From Anniella stebbinsi (Eukaryota > Chordata > Lepidosauria > Squamata > Anniellidae): a stretch of 64,000 nucleotides of DNA. This document shows, piece after piece, positions 46,863 to 60,040 of this stretch; position 1 is the stretch's first letter; each line of letters starts with the position of its first letter. Location: assembly GCA_029215795.1 (NCBI GenBank), contig JARDYH010000003.1:18640001-18704000 (forward strand). The letters run 5' to 3'. The notes below the pieces were generated by a model. That model was not told the DNA's origin and ran no database searches. It saw only the letters and a list, made by a program, of their open reading frames with translations. Both the position numbers and the translations under genes were made by a program.

Positions 46863-48329
46863 TGTTAGAGCCTCTGGGCTTTCTCTGTCTTTCCCTGCAG
46901 TATATGGTGCATGTATTCTCTGAGTGTGGCATCTTTACTTATGATTTATTCATTAAATCATTTTCAGACCGCCTTCCATCATCAAAGATAACTGGATTGT
47001 GGAGGAATATTCTAGGCAAGTGAGCCACTGCTTTCTTCCCCCTCTGTGTCTCCACACACACTGGATGGAGTTAAGAGTTGACCTGGGTTGTTGTTGTTTT
47101 TCCTAGACAAGTGAATAGTGCACAGAACATCCTCTAGAGATGGGACACTTTTTCTTAACAAGTGATGGAAATAGATACTTGGACTGGTTTAGAATTCAGG
47201 CAGGGGAGAAGAATTAAAGGCTAAAACTCTTGAACCTAGTTCTTAAAAATGAGAGCTCCAGGCACTGTAGAGATCTGTGACTCCCCCTCAAGGAAGAAAT
47301 GCCAAGAAGGGGTCTTAGATGGCCTGTGGGGATACAGGGAAGGTCGGAAAGAACACTTTGAGGATTTCAAGCACCAGCAAGTCTAATGTGGCTTTTTGCA
47401 CGGGACAACAATAATATACTTTAAAAATACACACCCCCTCCACAGGTGCCATTCCAGCAATTAGCTCAATAAATAGAAATGCTGCAAGATGACACAGAAC
47501 AATGGCTGTCTTTAAGCAATTACTCTGTCAGCCTGCCAACAAACCTCAAAGCAAGCGTCTTAGACTCCCTCCTCAATTCCATGGTGACTATGTGTTCATA
47601 TCTAGTCTCTTCCTTTAAAACCAAGTCTTTCTAAATGTTAGATGTGGATGAACCAGCTCATCTTTGAATCTTAACTGTGCAGTAATTGCATGGAGGGGGA
47701 AAGGTAGCCTTTTAAACACATAGTGCTGGTGCAAAGAGGTGGGCTTCATATCCCCCTACCTCCCTTCATTAAAAAATCAGCTCAAATTGATGTCATGGAG
47801 CTTTGCTAACTTTTTACCTCATGTACCACAGAACAGTGGAGAAGATGCTAGAACCCCAGTGCTTGTTAAGTGTGTAGATTTACGGAACAGAAAGGGACCA
47901 GAAGGTAATCCAATTCTACCCCTTACTGTGTGGCAGGGTCCTTTCACAGATCAGTTCCATCCCCCACATTAGCCACAAGGAAAGAACAGGAACACGAAAT
48001 TATGCACAAAGCTCAGTGTGTCAAGTATGTGAGCGTACAAGGGAAGGCACAAAAACCTCCTCCGGTTACAGCAGGGGCACTGTATTGACTTGTATGCAAT
48101 TAAAAAAGCAAATTTAAAGCAGTACTCTATTTGAGGCCCTTTGCTTATCCAGGAGTATTAGAACACTTCCAGATGGAGATTTTTTGGATGCATGCAAACC
48201 ACAGAGGGACTGTGACAATGTCTGCTGTTCCCTGGTAGTGCAGTCAGCAGAGCAGGGACTTGCAGGGTCAGTGCAGGTGGAATATTCCAAAAGAAGGTTG
48301 GTTGCTCTAGATCTCCCTGCTAATTAGCA

Positions 48330-49065
48330 TCTTTGTCTTACAAAGTTTTCCCCACCCCTTTCTGGTGTGGTGCTAGCACATTAAACTATCTTAGAAGAAA
48401 AGGTCGCCCAGATAAGCCCTTGCTAGCCACAATGAAGCATGCCTTTCTCACTTCCCACTTAGACTATTGCATTAAGCTCTATGTGGGGCTGCCTTTGAAG
48501 AGTGCTTGGAAACCGCAGCAGACGGAAAAAGCTGTAGCCGGATTGCTTTCTGATGTAAACTTTGTAGACCGTAGGTATTTGTCTTATATCAGTTGCACTA
48601 GTTGTCAATTGGTTCTTACCCAATTTAAGATGCTGCTTCTTACCCATAAAATCCCAAATGGTTTGGAACCAGGATATCTGAAAGCCCACCTCCTTCCATA
48701 TGAACCTGCCAATAGCGTACAATCTTCGTCTGAGGCCCTGTTGTATATCCCACAAGCAAAAGCGGTTAGTTTAATGGGAACGCAGGACAGAACCTTTTTC
48801 TGTGGCAGCACCCCAATTGTGGAATTTCCTCCTTAGAGTGCTTAGATTAGCCCCTTCATTGCAGAGTTTCTGGCAGGTGGTAAATACATTTTTGTTCTAC
48901 TCAGTGTTTGTTGGTATTAAAGGGCTGATCAAAAGATTTATTCTATTCTTTTGGATGTTTCTAATGCTCTGTTTAAAATCTTTGTTATTGTTTAAATGTT
49001 CTTTACTCCACCTTGAGGACCTTATGGTATAAGTATTTTAATTAATTAATAAAATAAAAATATTG
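48330..49065 (+). mobile_element. L2/CR1-clade LINE fragment (forward)
   Basis: The forward frame at 48333-48836 reads TMKHAFLTSHLDYCIKLYVG, LPLKSAWKPQQTEKAVAGLL, then LVLTQFKMLLLTHKIPNGLE and PGYLKAHLLPYEPANSVQSS. This is the C-terminal region seen at 26712-27331. The frame is open for 167 codons but with degraded motifs. It ends in an A/T-rich tail near 49065. Confidence 0.75.
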
Positions 49066-49266
49066 CAAGACTTTGGACAACAAGGTTTGAATCCCTGCTC
49101 ACCCTGGAATATACTATCTCTCTTCCCATGATCTCTGTCTAAAGGTGAACAAATTAAAGACTGTAAAGTCCTTTGCAACTTAGAAGCTCAGTGAATTTGA
49201 CTAATAATTATGATAATGATGTTTCTGAACATCAGAAGTTTCATCCAGATAGCTGCATCATTTCTA

Positions 49267-49622
49267 GGGCCTCCTCCACACGAGACGTTTAATGAGCCTT
49301 AGAGGCTCATTATAAATTTTACCTCCACACCAGCGGAGCGCAAAACGGGCGTACAGGCGCGTTATTTCCCCGATAATGCGCATTTTCAAATGCGCGTTAA
49401 ATAGCGACTTTTATTTTTCTCCGGCCGTTAAAGTGCATTATCGCGGTGTGAACAAGCGATTATGCACGTTAACGTCTTCTAAAGCGCTTTTTGGACATGA
49501 ATTAATGCGCTTCGCCGCCTCTCGCCGCCTCCCGTGCAGAGGGATTAGGCGTAAATGCGCCTCCACGATAATGCGCATAATCCCGGAACCGGGCGCAAAA
49601 GCGCATCCTTGTGGAGGGGGCC
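49267..49622. mobile_element. CpG-rich inverted-repeat DNA element (356 bp)
   Basis: The ends GGGCCTCCTCCACACGAGAC and (inverse of right end) GGCCCCCTCCACAAGGATGC are flanked by TA on each side (49265-49266 and 49623-49624). The interior is rich in GCGC, TGCGCATT and TAATGCGC motifs, far more CpG than the flanks. No coding capacity. The TA duplication suggests a TA-targeting superfamily, but this is tentative. Confidence 0.6.
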
Positions 49623-50559
49623 TAGCTCTCACTCTTATCTGATATACTTAAAGAGCCTTAACAGTTTTGGCTGCCTTTAAGCTAGACTGTAAAATTAGCA
49701 CCCTGTCTGCTCTCGCTGAATATACCACCATCACCATCGTCATCATCACAATTCTCCTACTGATCAGGAGTCTGGCATTGCAGCTGATCTCTTAAGTGGT
49801 GGTTGCAAGAGGCAAGGAGGCAGGTTGGCAAGTTGCATAATGAGTGCCTGGAGGGCTGGCCGCTGGGGGAAGCTTGAAGCAGCATTGCAGTCTGAAGAGG
49901 AGACATCAAAGGGATCAAAAAAAGATTAATGAGAAAATTGGGGCAGTGTGAGCTTATAAAAGACTGAGCGGAGCACACAACGGGTCTGGACTTGCTTGAC
50001 CTCATCCCAGTATTGGAAGTGAAGAGGTGAGTGCTGCTAAGTTGCAAAGGGAGAAACTGACAGGCAAGCGGCAGATATTATGCAGAGCTCAGCTGCGGAT
50101 GCATAATATAAGAGAGAACATGCCATAAATGTATTTAGTGAAAAAAATGTCTGCTCCACTTCTGCTACATTCTCAGCGGTGAAGCCAGCTGCAGGGGAGC
50201 CTGGATCTTTATGTCAGGGCTGGCAGCCTAGAGGCAACCACGTACTGACTGGGTAGATAGTTTAGCCTGGAAACAGGCAAGCAGACATGCAAATGGGTGG
50301 AAAATCAAATACAGGCATTCTGCAACTGAGTAGCCAGAGTCAGAAGCTTGATAAGACGAAGTGGAAGTCTTGATAGCCCTTTGTGTCACCTGACCAAGGC
50401 TAAGCTGGTAAGTCGCAGTACTACCTTCTGGCCATTTGCAGCGGAGGTGCTGAACAACAGCAGAAAGTAAGCCAGCGGTTCTGTTATCTGGCAAGCTACC
50501 ACAATGGTGCAGAGAGTAATGTGTGAGGTTGGACCCCAGCACATGATTTATTTTAATTA

Positions 50560-51010
50560 TTTATATCCTGCCTTTAAAAATAAGATCTCCCAAGATAGGA
50601 TGCAAATGAAACAATAAAACAACTATAAAATTATTCCATGCATTGATAAACTCACGTTTAGATTACTGAAATGAGCTTTATGTGGTGCTACCTTTGTGCT
50701 TAGTCCAGAAGTTGTAGCTGGTGCAGAACGTCTCAGCAAAAATGCTAAGTGGGCACCTTGCCACACACACATTATACCAATATCGAAGCACATTGGCTCA
50801 CATTTTGTGGAATGCCCTTCTCCTTGGCATTCAAGAAAAGCCAACTGTGGCATATTTTAGGCACCAGTTAAAGACCTACTTTTCCACCTAGGCCTTCCTT
50901 GACTGATTATGCTGCTCCGTTTGTTGAATGTTAATTCTCTGATTTTGAATGTTGAATATTTTAAAAATTATTTTAAATTTTAACTGCGATAATTTGGATT
51001 TTCTGTTTTA
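50560..51010 (+). mobile_element. Degenerate LINE fragment (forward)
   Basis: Pieces such as GTAGCTGGTGCAGAACG (the QLVQN region) near 50708 and CAGTTAAAGACCTACTTTTC near 50866 follow the order of the L2/CR1 C-terminus. Many stops. Confidence 0.5.
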
Positions 51011-51835
51011 CACATACGAGTTAAAAATGTGAATGCATATGACTGTATAATAAACGTTGATGGATTCATTGAGTTAAAAATGCAGCATATAATTAAAGAA
51101 CTGAGCCAAATAAAAATCCATGCGAAAAGGCCTTGCAGAATAAACACTTCTCAACCTCATCTAAAAGCTGATAAAGAGGAGGCCTGGCAAAACTCACTGG
51201 AAAAAGAATTCCATAATCATGGAGCCACCACTGAGCAGGACCTGTTCCTAGTGACTACCTACTAATATAATCTTCACCAGTGATAAGTAAGAGACTATGG
51301 CCTCTGAACTCTGGTAGGTTTTACACTATGAAAGGCATCCACACTAGACCAGGGCAAGCAAGCAGAACAAGCAACTCTCTGCCCTGAAGCTGAACTGAGA
51401 ATAGCTGCTGCCCATTTGAAGTGAACGGAGCAACATCTTCTCAAGCCTAGTTTCTGCCTAGATGCAGAAACATGCCAAAAAGCCAGGACTCTTGTAGCAG
51501 GTAGAATGGCAAGGTAGTCAAACACTATCTGTTTATGTACTTGTAAGGATTTCCACCGACCACAGAAACCCAAAGAAGGCCCCTGGAGAAAGAGTTTCCT
51601 ACATTCATGACCCCAACAGGACAGAATAATTGTAATCCTCCTTCCATTGGGTTGGGCATACTGTTTGAAGAAAAAAACCAGGCTCCAAGCAGCAGATAAC
51701 AATGCAAACGTTTTCAGAGACTAGGTGAGTAAGGGATTTCCGGAAGAAGGGCTAATATTATCTGGGGAAGAACCGTAGGCAAGAATAAATTAAGCTTTGA
51801 GCCAAAAAAGACTTTGGAACAGCTGATGCAAGATA

Positions 51836-51843
51836 AGAAATAG
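51836..51843. repeat. Left target-site duplication of the hAT-like element
   Basis: AGAAATAG, repeated exactly at 53690-53697. Eight-base duplications are typical of hAT transposition. Confidence 0.9.
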
Positions 51844-52099
51844 TAGGGATGTGCACTGGATCGGACCCGATCCACGATCCGAGTCCGGTCCAGTGGGAAA
51901 TCGGATAAATTATCCGATTTCCGATCCCGCAGCTGGATCGGCCGATCCAATCCGAACCGGTCCGAAAAAGCTCCGAACCGGTTCGGCGGATCGGCGGATC
52001 GGCGGGCGCCCACTGGCGCCCACCGCCGCTTCCATTGGTGGGCGCCAGCGGGCGCCCGCCGATGAAAGTGGACAGCGGGGGGGGGGGAGGAGGGGGGCA

Positions 52100-52290
52100 C
52101 TTACCTTCTCGGCCCGGTGGCTCCCGTCCGGCGCCGGCGCCTACTACTACTAGCAGGCTCCGCGGCCTGCTCTAGGGTGGCGCGCCGGGTGATGTCATCA
52201 CCCGGCGCGCTACTCTAGAGCAGGCCGCGGAGCCTGCTGGTAGTAGTAGGCGCCGGCGCCGGACGGGAGCCACCGGGCCGGGAAGGTAAG
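52100..52290. repeat. Palindrome unit 1
   Basis: 191 bp, arms of about 95 bp around a single central T at 52195 (GGTGATG-T-CATCACC). The outer ends are CTTACCTTCTCGGCCCGG and CCGGGCCGGGAAGGTAAG. The arm includes CCGGCGCCTACTACTACTAG and CAGGCTCCGCGGCCTGCTCT. Confidence 0.9.
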
Positions 52291-52348
52291 GAGGGGGTGC
52301 GTGGAGGGGAGGAGGGGGCGCGCGGAGGGGGGAGGGGGGAGGGGGGCC

Positions 52349-52539
52349 CTTACCTTTCCGGCCCGGCGGCTCCCGTCCGGCGCCGGCGCCTACTATTCCC
52401 AGCAGGCTCCGCGGCCTGCTCTAGGGTGGCGCGCCGGGTGATGTCATCACCCGGCGCGCTACTCTAGAGCAGGCCGCGGAGCCTGCTGGAAGTAGTAGGC
52501 GCCGGCGCCGGACGGGAGCCGCCGGGCCGGAAAGGTAAG
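52349..52539. repeat. Palindrome unit 2
   Basis: Same design and size as unit 1, centred on 52444. Its arms carry CTACTATTCCCAGCAGG on the left and CCTGCTGGAAGTAGTAG on the right, a shared asymmetry with units 3 and 4. Confidence 0.9.
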
Positions 52540-52590
52540 GAGGGGGTGCGTGGAGGGGAGGAGGGGGCGCGCGGAGGGGGGAGGGGGGCC

Positions 52591-52781
52591 CTTACCTTTC
52601 CGGCCCGGCGGCTCCCGTCCGGCGCCGGCGCCTACTATTCCCAGCAGGCTCCGCGGCCTGCTCTAGGATGGCGCGCCGGGTGATGTCATCACCCGGCGCA
52701 CTACTCTAGAGCAGGCCGCGGAGCCTGCTGGAAGTAGTAGGCGCCGGCGCCGGACGGGAGCCGCCGGGCCGGAAAGGTAAG
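52591..52781. repeat. Palindrome unit 3
   Basis: Centred on 52686, 242 bp after unit 2. Almost identical to unit 2, with A in CTCTAGGATGGC and a GCGCACTACTC variant in the right arm. Confidence 0.9.
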
Positions 52782-52832
52782 GAGGGGGTGCGTGGAGGGG
52801 AGGAGGGGGCGCGCGGAGGGGGGAGGGGGGCC

Positions 52833-53023
52833 CTTACCTTTCCGGCCCGGCGGCTCCCGTCCGGCGCCGGCGCCTACTATTCCCAGCAGGCTCCGCGGCC
52901 TGCTCTAGGATGGCGCGCCGGGTGATGTCATCACCCGGCGCGCTACTCTAGAGCAGGCCGCGGAGCCTGCTGGAAGTAGTAGGCGCCGGCGCCGGACGGG
53001 AGCCGCCGGGCCGGAAAGGTAAG
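52833..53023. repeat. Palindrome unit 4
   Basis: Centred on 52928, again exactly 242 bp from the previous centre. It shares the CTCTAGGATGGC variant with unit 3, which implies these two arose by a recent duplication. Confidence 0.9.
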
Positions 53024-53111
53024 GAGGGGGTGCGTGGAGGGGAGGAGGGGGCGCGCGGAGGGGGGAGGGGGGAGGAGGGGGCGCGCGGAGGGGGGAGGGG
53101 GGAGGGGGGCC

Positions 53112-53289
53112 CTTACCTGCCCGGCCCGGCGGCTCCCGTCCGGCGCCGGCGCCTACTACTACCAGCAGGCTCCGCGGCCTGCTCCAGGGTGGCGCGCCGG
53201 GTGATGTCATCACCCGGCGCGCTACTCGAGAGTAGGCCGCGGAGCCCGCTGGTAGTAGCCGCCGGCGCCGGACGTGCCGAGAAGGTAAG
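53112..53289. repeat. Palindrome unit 5 (right arm shortened)
   Basis: Centred on 53207. The left arm is full length. The right arm lacks about 13 bases near its end (GGACGTGCCGAGAAGGTAAG) and has changes such as CTCGAGAGTAGGCC. It is the most diverged unit. Confidence 0.85.
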
Positions 53290-53689
53290 TGGCGGGGAAG
53301 GGGGCTTACCCCCCCCCGGAGCCGTCCGCTTCTATCCGCTGGCGCCCGCGGGCGCCAGCGGATGGAAGCAGGCGGCCCCAGGGGGGGTAGGGAGCGCGGG
53401 GGAGGGGGTTTACCTGCCGGGGCCGTCCACAGCGGACGGCCCCGGGGGGGGGGAGGGAGTTAGGCCCCCCCTTACCCACCCGCCGCCATTTTTTCCTCAT
53501 AGACTTGCATTGCAATGCAAGTCTATGGGGAAAAAAATGGCGGCCGATCCAAAAATTTCCGATTTTTGGATCGGGATCGGACTCGATCCGGTCCGGGGGG
53601 CCTCCGATTTTGTCCGAACCGGTCCGGGACAAAATTGGAGGTCCCGATCCGGGTCCCGATCCGATCCGGGGGGTCCGTGCACACCCCTA

Positions 53690-53697
53690 AGAAATAG
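53690..53697. repeat. Right target-site duplication of the hAT-like element
   Basis: AGAAATAG, identical to 51836-51843. Confidence 0.9.
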
Positions 53698-54965
53698 TGA
53701 CATTCAGTGCTACCTGGATGCAGCAAAAGGCTGACACAGCAAGAGCATCTGCCTGCAGACAGTGTACAAGAGGTCTAAAGTCAGCTTCTGTTCCAGATGG
53801 ACGGGATGAGAACTCATTGCCCATATTTGCAGTACCACAGGCTTGGTCTGCTAATAAGGACAAGGAGCCCATCATGTTCAGTGATCACTGAGCAGCTGAT
53901 AAGTACATGCGAATAGAAGTGATTCGAAAAATTACTTGCAAATGTACGGAGCAAATCCCCAGATGTTGTTTCTCAGAAGCAAATGTCTTAGGGTCAAACT
54001 AGACAGTACATGGAGTCTGTGTTATTTTCCTGTGTTGTTATTATGGTTATTATTTAAACTAAAAAAACCCTTTGCAGGCTGAGTGGTGGACGAATGGATA
54101 TTTAACACTTTCTCCTCCACTATTTTTTTTAGCTCAAATCACCTGTTACCTACAGATGAAGCACCAGCTTTAGGGGATGATTTTGAGCTGGAGAAGGACT
54201 AGTGGAGAAAGAGTTAACCCCAAGCAAAAAACATGCAGAGGGAAGTAACACAGAACTACATGTAATATCTAGTTTGGCCTTTAGGCAGGCATTTACAGGC
54301 AGAGACAGGCTTAGGAGATTATTTGATTACTATTCATGTTCTCTGCATAGATTTGAATATGCAAAGATACTTATCCTGTCCATACAATTCACATTTACAA
54401 CACCCCGACAAGGCTGGTCACACTTATTCTCATTCATAGATGGAGATGGAGAACTGAGACAGACAGCTAATCGTGCATCCAACTCTTTGTCCGCTGGACC
54501 ATATTGATTCAGGTTTTATTCATACAACCATATGACTGCATAGTAGCCCCTGCATATGATGGCTATATGAAATCACTGGCACACTAGAGTTTGACTTTCT
54601 ATACAAAACTTTGAATTGCCCAAAATAGTGCTTCATCAAAAAGGCTAAAAGCCAAGTCCTGTGAGCCTTAGCAGGCACCCACAACAAGCACACAACAGAC
54701 TGGGGGTTGTGACGCATGCGGTAATTAAAATGCTGTTCCCACAAACCCAACAGTTGTGTGAATAGACCTTCAAGTTTCTTAAAATGGAACAAAACCAGCA
54801 GGCATAGTGTATCTCAAACTGGCAAACGTGATCTCAATAAAGAAACCTTTGAAAAACGGTTAAATGAAAAAAATGACTGCAAATATAACCTTGAAATCAT
54901 GGGGAAAAGGCCTGGTAAAATCTCTGAAGTCAGTGGCTAGAGAGTAGTGCGTCAATGCTCTCAGC

Positions 54966-55095
54966 CTTCCCCAACTTGGAACCCTCCAGATGTTTTGAAC
55001 TTCAAGTCTCATCAGCCCCAGCCAGCATGGCCAATGATTATGAATGCTGGGAGTTGTAGTCCAAAACATCTGGAGGATACCAGACTGGTGAAGGA
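54966..55095. repeat. Dispersed inverted-repeat family, copy
   Basis: CTTCCCCAACTTGGAACCCT, AGATGTTTTGAACTTCAAGT and CATCAGCCCCAGCCAGCATG on the left; GGGAGTTGTAGTCCAAAACA and TCTGGAGGATACCAGACTGG on the right, inverse of each other. Confidence 0.7.
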
Positions 55096-55515
55096 TGCTC
55101 TGAATAGAGTCTTAACCCCTCTGCTGGCCAGCAGAAACAGAAAAAATATGTAGAGTAAACAAATATATGCAGAACTTCTTAAGTTGCAGTTTATTCAGGC
55201 TGCAGAACTTGAGATACCACAGTGATTGCACACAGGTGTAGCACAGATTGCACACAGCTGTGACCATATATAAAATATAATGCAGAATAATACAATATCT
55301 ATTATTTTATTGCATCAAGTTATTTGCCAGTGTTCTGCCAAGCAATAGTTCTGGTAAAGCTAAACAAGTGATTCCATCTTGTCAAAAATAATACCAGCCA
55401 ATGACCTTTTTACTGGATGACACAGATCTCTCTGTAATCCATCTGGAATTGCCTTAGGCACGTAAGCCTCAGCTTCTTGTGTTATTAAAAAAATGTGGGC
55501 AGGGCAGTGAATTAC

Positions 55516-55585
55516 CTGGTGTCTCAGTAGTAGGATAGGGATTCTTTTCTTCATTTTCATTAGGCTGATATTCATCTATATTACT
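55516..55585 (-). CDS. CACNA1C: CACNA1C exon 18: II-III loop
   Basis: Seen: 70 nt, acceptor TCTGCCAG, donor GTAATT. It reads SNIDEYQPNENEEKNPYPTT then ETP, and ends with one base (G) completing Gly in exon 19. Known: mammals have a similar QPNENE core, with INMDDL before it as I recall. The first residues differ here (SNIDEY), but the frame and the 70-nt size are kept. It is short, acidic and probably unstructured. Confidence 0.94.
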
Positions 55586-55699
55586 CTGGCAGAAACAAAG
55601 AAAGAACCCATAATAAAGCATGCTTTAATTCATTCATTGCTTCATTCATTCATAAAGATGATAATCATAAAGCAAGCTGGGTGGTAGCAAACAGCAGAC

Positions 55700-55820
55700 C
55701 TTGTTAGAAGGTGGAGACTCTCCATCAGCCGTGATCGATTTCAGCTCAATTTTCTCCTCCTTGTTTTCCCCCTCCACAGCTGGCTTCTCAGGCTCCTTTT
55801 TCTTTTCAGGACTAGCAGTT
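55700..55820 (-). CDS. CACNA1C: CACNA1C exon 17: II-III loop
   Basis: Seen: 121 nt, acceptor ATTATTAG and donor GTCTGC. The frame reads (R)[19 protein letters not shown] and then [21 protein letters not shown]. Known: [15 protein letters not shown] is diagnostic of the Cav1.2 II-III loop. The [13 protein letters not shown] part varies more among vertebrates. Exon 18 lies only 114 nt away across a short intron. This cytoplasmic loop is the region that in the skeletal paralogue contacts the ryanodine receptor. Confidence 0.96.
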
Positions 55821-58278
<2,458 letters not shown>

Positions 58279-58339
58279 TTACATATTTCTTTAAAGAAAA
58301 CATGTGTTAAATAGCACAGAGAGATGTCCTGTGATATAG

Positions 58340-58770
58340 GACCACAAAAGTACTAAGCAGTTTGGTTCAACCATATATGAGAGAGCACCTTGACCACTAT
58401 GAGCCCCACCTGCTTAGAGTCCTCTCATTCCAGATTTAAGATCTACTAAAAGGATGGAATTGGGCCTTCTCAGTTCTGGCCCCAGCATTGTGGAACACTT
58501 TATCTAAGGAAGACCACCGGAGTCCATCCCTGCAGACCTTTAAGAAAGCCACCAAGATGTTTCCCTTCAAACAAACCTTCTAGGAGATGTAGTGAATTAG
58601 ACCTAGTGGATAGTTAGCTTTACTGGCATTGTGAATATTGCTTTGTACTTTATTGTATTGTTTAATATCTCTGTTTTAATGAATTTTTTATTAGCATTTT
58701 ATGGTTTGCCTTTTTTGAATGAAACAGAAAGTGAGATATGAAAATTAAAATTAATACTATATTGGAGAGA
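58340..58770 (+). mobile_element. Degenerate LINE fragment (forward)
   Basis: TTGGGCCTTCTCAGTTCTGG and CCCCAGCATTGTGGAACAC encode the AF..L.P.LWNTL motif of L2/CR1 C-termini. AGACCTTTAAGAAAGCCACC encodes the TFKKAT-type end, followed by an A/T-rich tail. Confidence 0.55.
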
Positions 58771-59975
58771 CAAATGCATGGATCACCTGACCTGTTTCAC
58801 CAAGAATAGTAGACACAACAATTTTGCTTAATGTGTTGCAAAATCCAGTCTCCAATGCCACTAGTTAATCTGAGCTGCGTAGCCTCAGATCAAAACTATC
58901 ACACACATGAGAAACTAAAGAATGAGAAACAAAAGGTAGCTTTGACTAGTTTCATGTGGTCAGAACATCTATAACCTTATCCCTTTCTGCTACTTTTTCT
59001 CATGCTTGCTTCATTGTGAGTATTCATGCAGGGGTTCCCACATAAGTGAGCAGCCCCAATAAAATACTTGAAAAGCAAGTTCAAGGTGAGCACAGCCCTA
59101 CTCACAACCTCCTGTAAGCAGGAGGAACAGCACTCTGAATGCCTTGATCCTGCAAACTGCCACTGCCTCCCCTTCCCCAAGGCCCAGAAACACACCTTTG
59201 TGACAGGAGAAGACAGGAGAGGTGGTGGAGGCAGGAGCATCTTTTCTGATTGAGATTGGGACTGCAAGTCTCAGAATCCCCAAGAGGAAACTGATGCAAT
59301 GTGTTTTGGTGGAAAGGTAAATGCATCAGGAAAGTGCTTGTTGTCTGCAAAGCGATAAAGTATCTTGATACTTTATAACTTTGGTGCCTAGAGATACTTC
59401 TCAAATGAATAAATTGAATCTAAGTATGTTTCTGGAGAAAGTATATCTTCACTTGGAAAGATGGGCATCACTTAATTTAAGTACTTGGGGTAAGGTTAGT
59501 AAGTATCAGGACCTCAGTAATTCAATGCCAGCTTCAGGTTTTAATTACTAAAATTCTGCAAAATGCCTCTTTGCTGTCATTGAAATGAGCTACTGCTCCT
59601 TTCCCCGCCCACCACCACCGCAACTCAACACTTCTGCTCCTCAACTAGGGATGATTGAAGAATTCATTCTTTGGAAATTTTGATACAAACTGACCTGATC
59701 CACATCTCTAGCACTAACGTGAGGATTACATTATAGTTATCGTTTGGATTTTACATTTGACTGAATTCTGAAGATATTGATTCAAAGAAACATACCAAAA
59801 TGTGTATAAAATGCATAACTTAGAATAAAATACTTTTAAAATGTGTACTTTGAGGTACAAATACATTTAAAATGTGTATTTTGTGAGGAAATGCGTCAAA
59901 AATCCATATTTAAATACGAATATGGTTTTTTTTAGGAAATCTGCACATTGATGTAGAAATGGGATGGAATGGACT

Positions 59976-60040
59976 TAGGAATCATAGAATAGTAGAGTTG
60001 GAAGGGGCTTATAAGGCCATAAAGTCCAATGAAAACATGT
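59976..60040 (-). mobile_element. CR1 3' end (short)
   Basis: AATCATAGAATAGTAGAGTT then GGAAGGGGCTTATAAGGCCA and TAAAGTCCAATG is the reversed CR1 3' terminus. The element is cut off after about 60 bases. Confidence 0.7.

Larger units (their letters stand above)
51844..53689. mobile_element. Non-autonomous hAT-like transposon carrying five tandem palindromes
   Basis: 1,846 bp. It starts TAGGGATGTGCAC and ends GTGCACACCCCTA (inverse TAGGGGTGTGCAC), with the 8-bp duplication AGAAATAG on each side. Subterminal regions are rich in GGATCGG/CCGATCC direct and inverted motifs. Between 52100 and 53289 lie five long palindromes separated by G-rich spacers. Other internal hairpins are near 52010-52055, 53335-53365 and 53496-53526. 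Very GC- and CpG-rich. Open frames inside are low-complexity translation of palindromes and spacers, with no transposase. Confidence 0.85.
44777..55515 (-). other. Intron 18 (10.7 kb)
   Basis: Repeat-dense. It holds a SINE (45311-45470), LINE fragments (45720-46345, 46790-46862, 48330-49065, 50560-51010), a CpG-rich TIR element (49267-49622), the palindrome-array hAT-like element (51844-53689), and an inverted-repeat copy (54966-55095). Positions 46870-48320, 49640-50550 and 53700-54960 show nothing recognised. Confidence 0.65.

Noticed and set aside
52100..53289. CRISPR-like array
   Set aside because: Units are long palindromes with near-identical spacers inside a eukaryotic transposon. There are no short direct repeats with unique spacers.
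53030..53734. 234-codon + strand open frame rich in Gly, Arg, Ala and Pro
   Set aside because: It is a translation of the G-rich spacer and the palindromes of the transposon. Low complexity, no domain, and similar open frames appear on both strands because of GC content.
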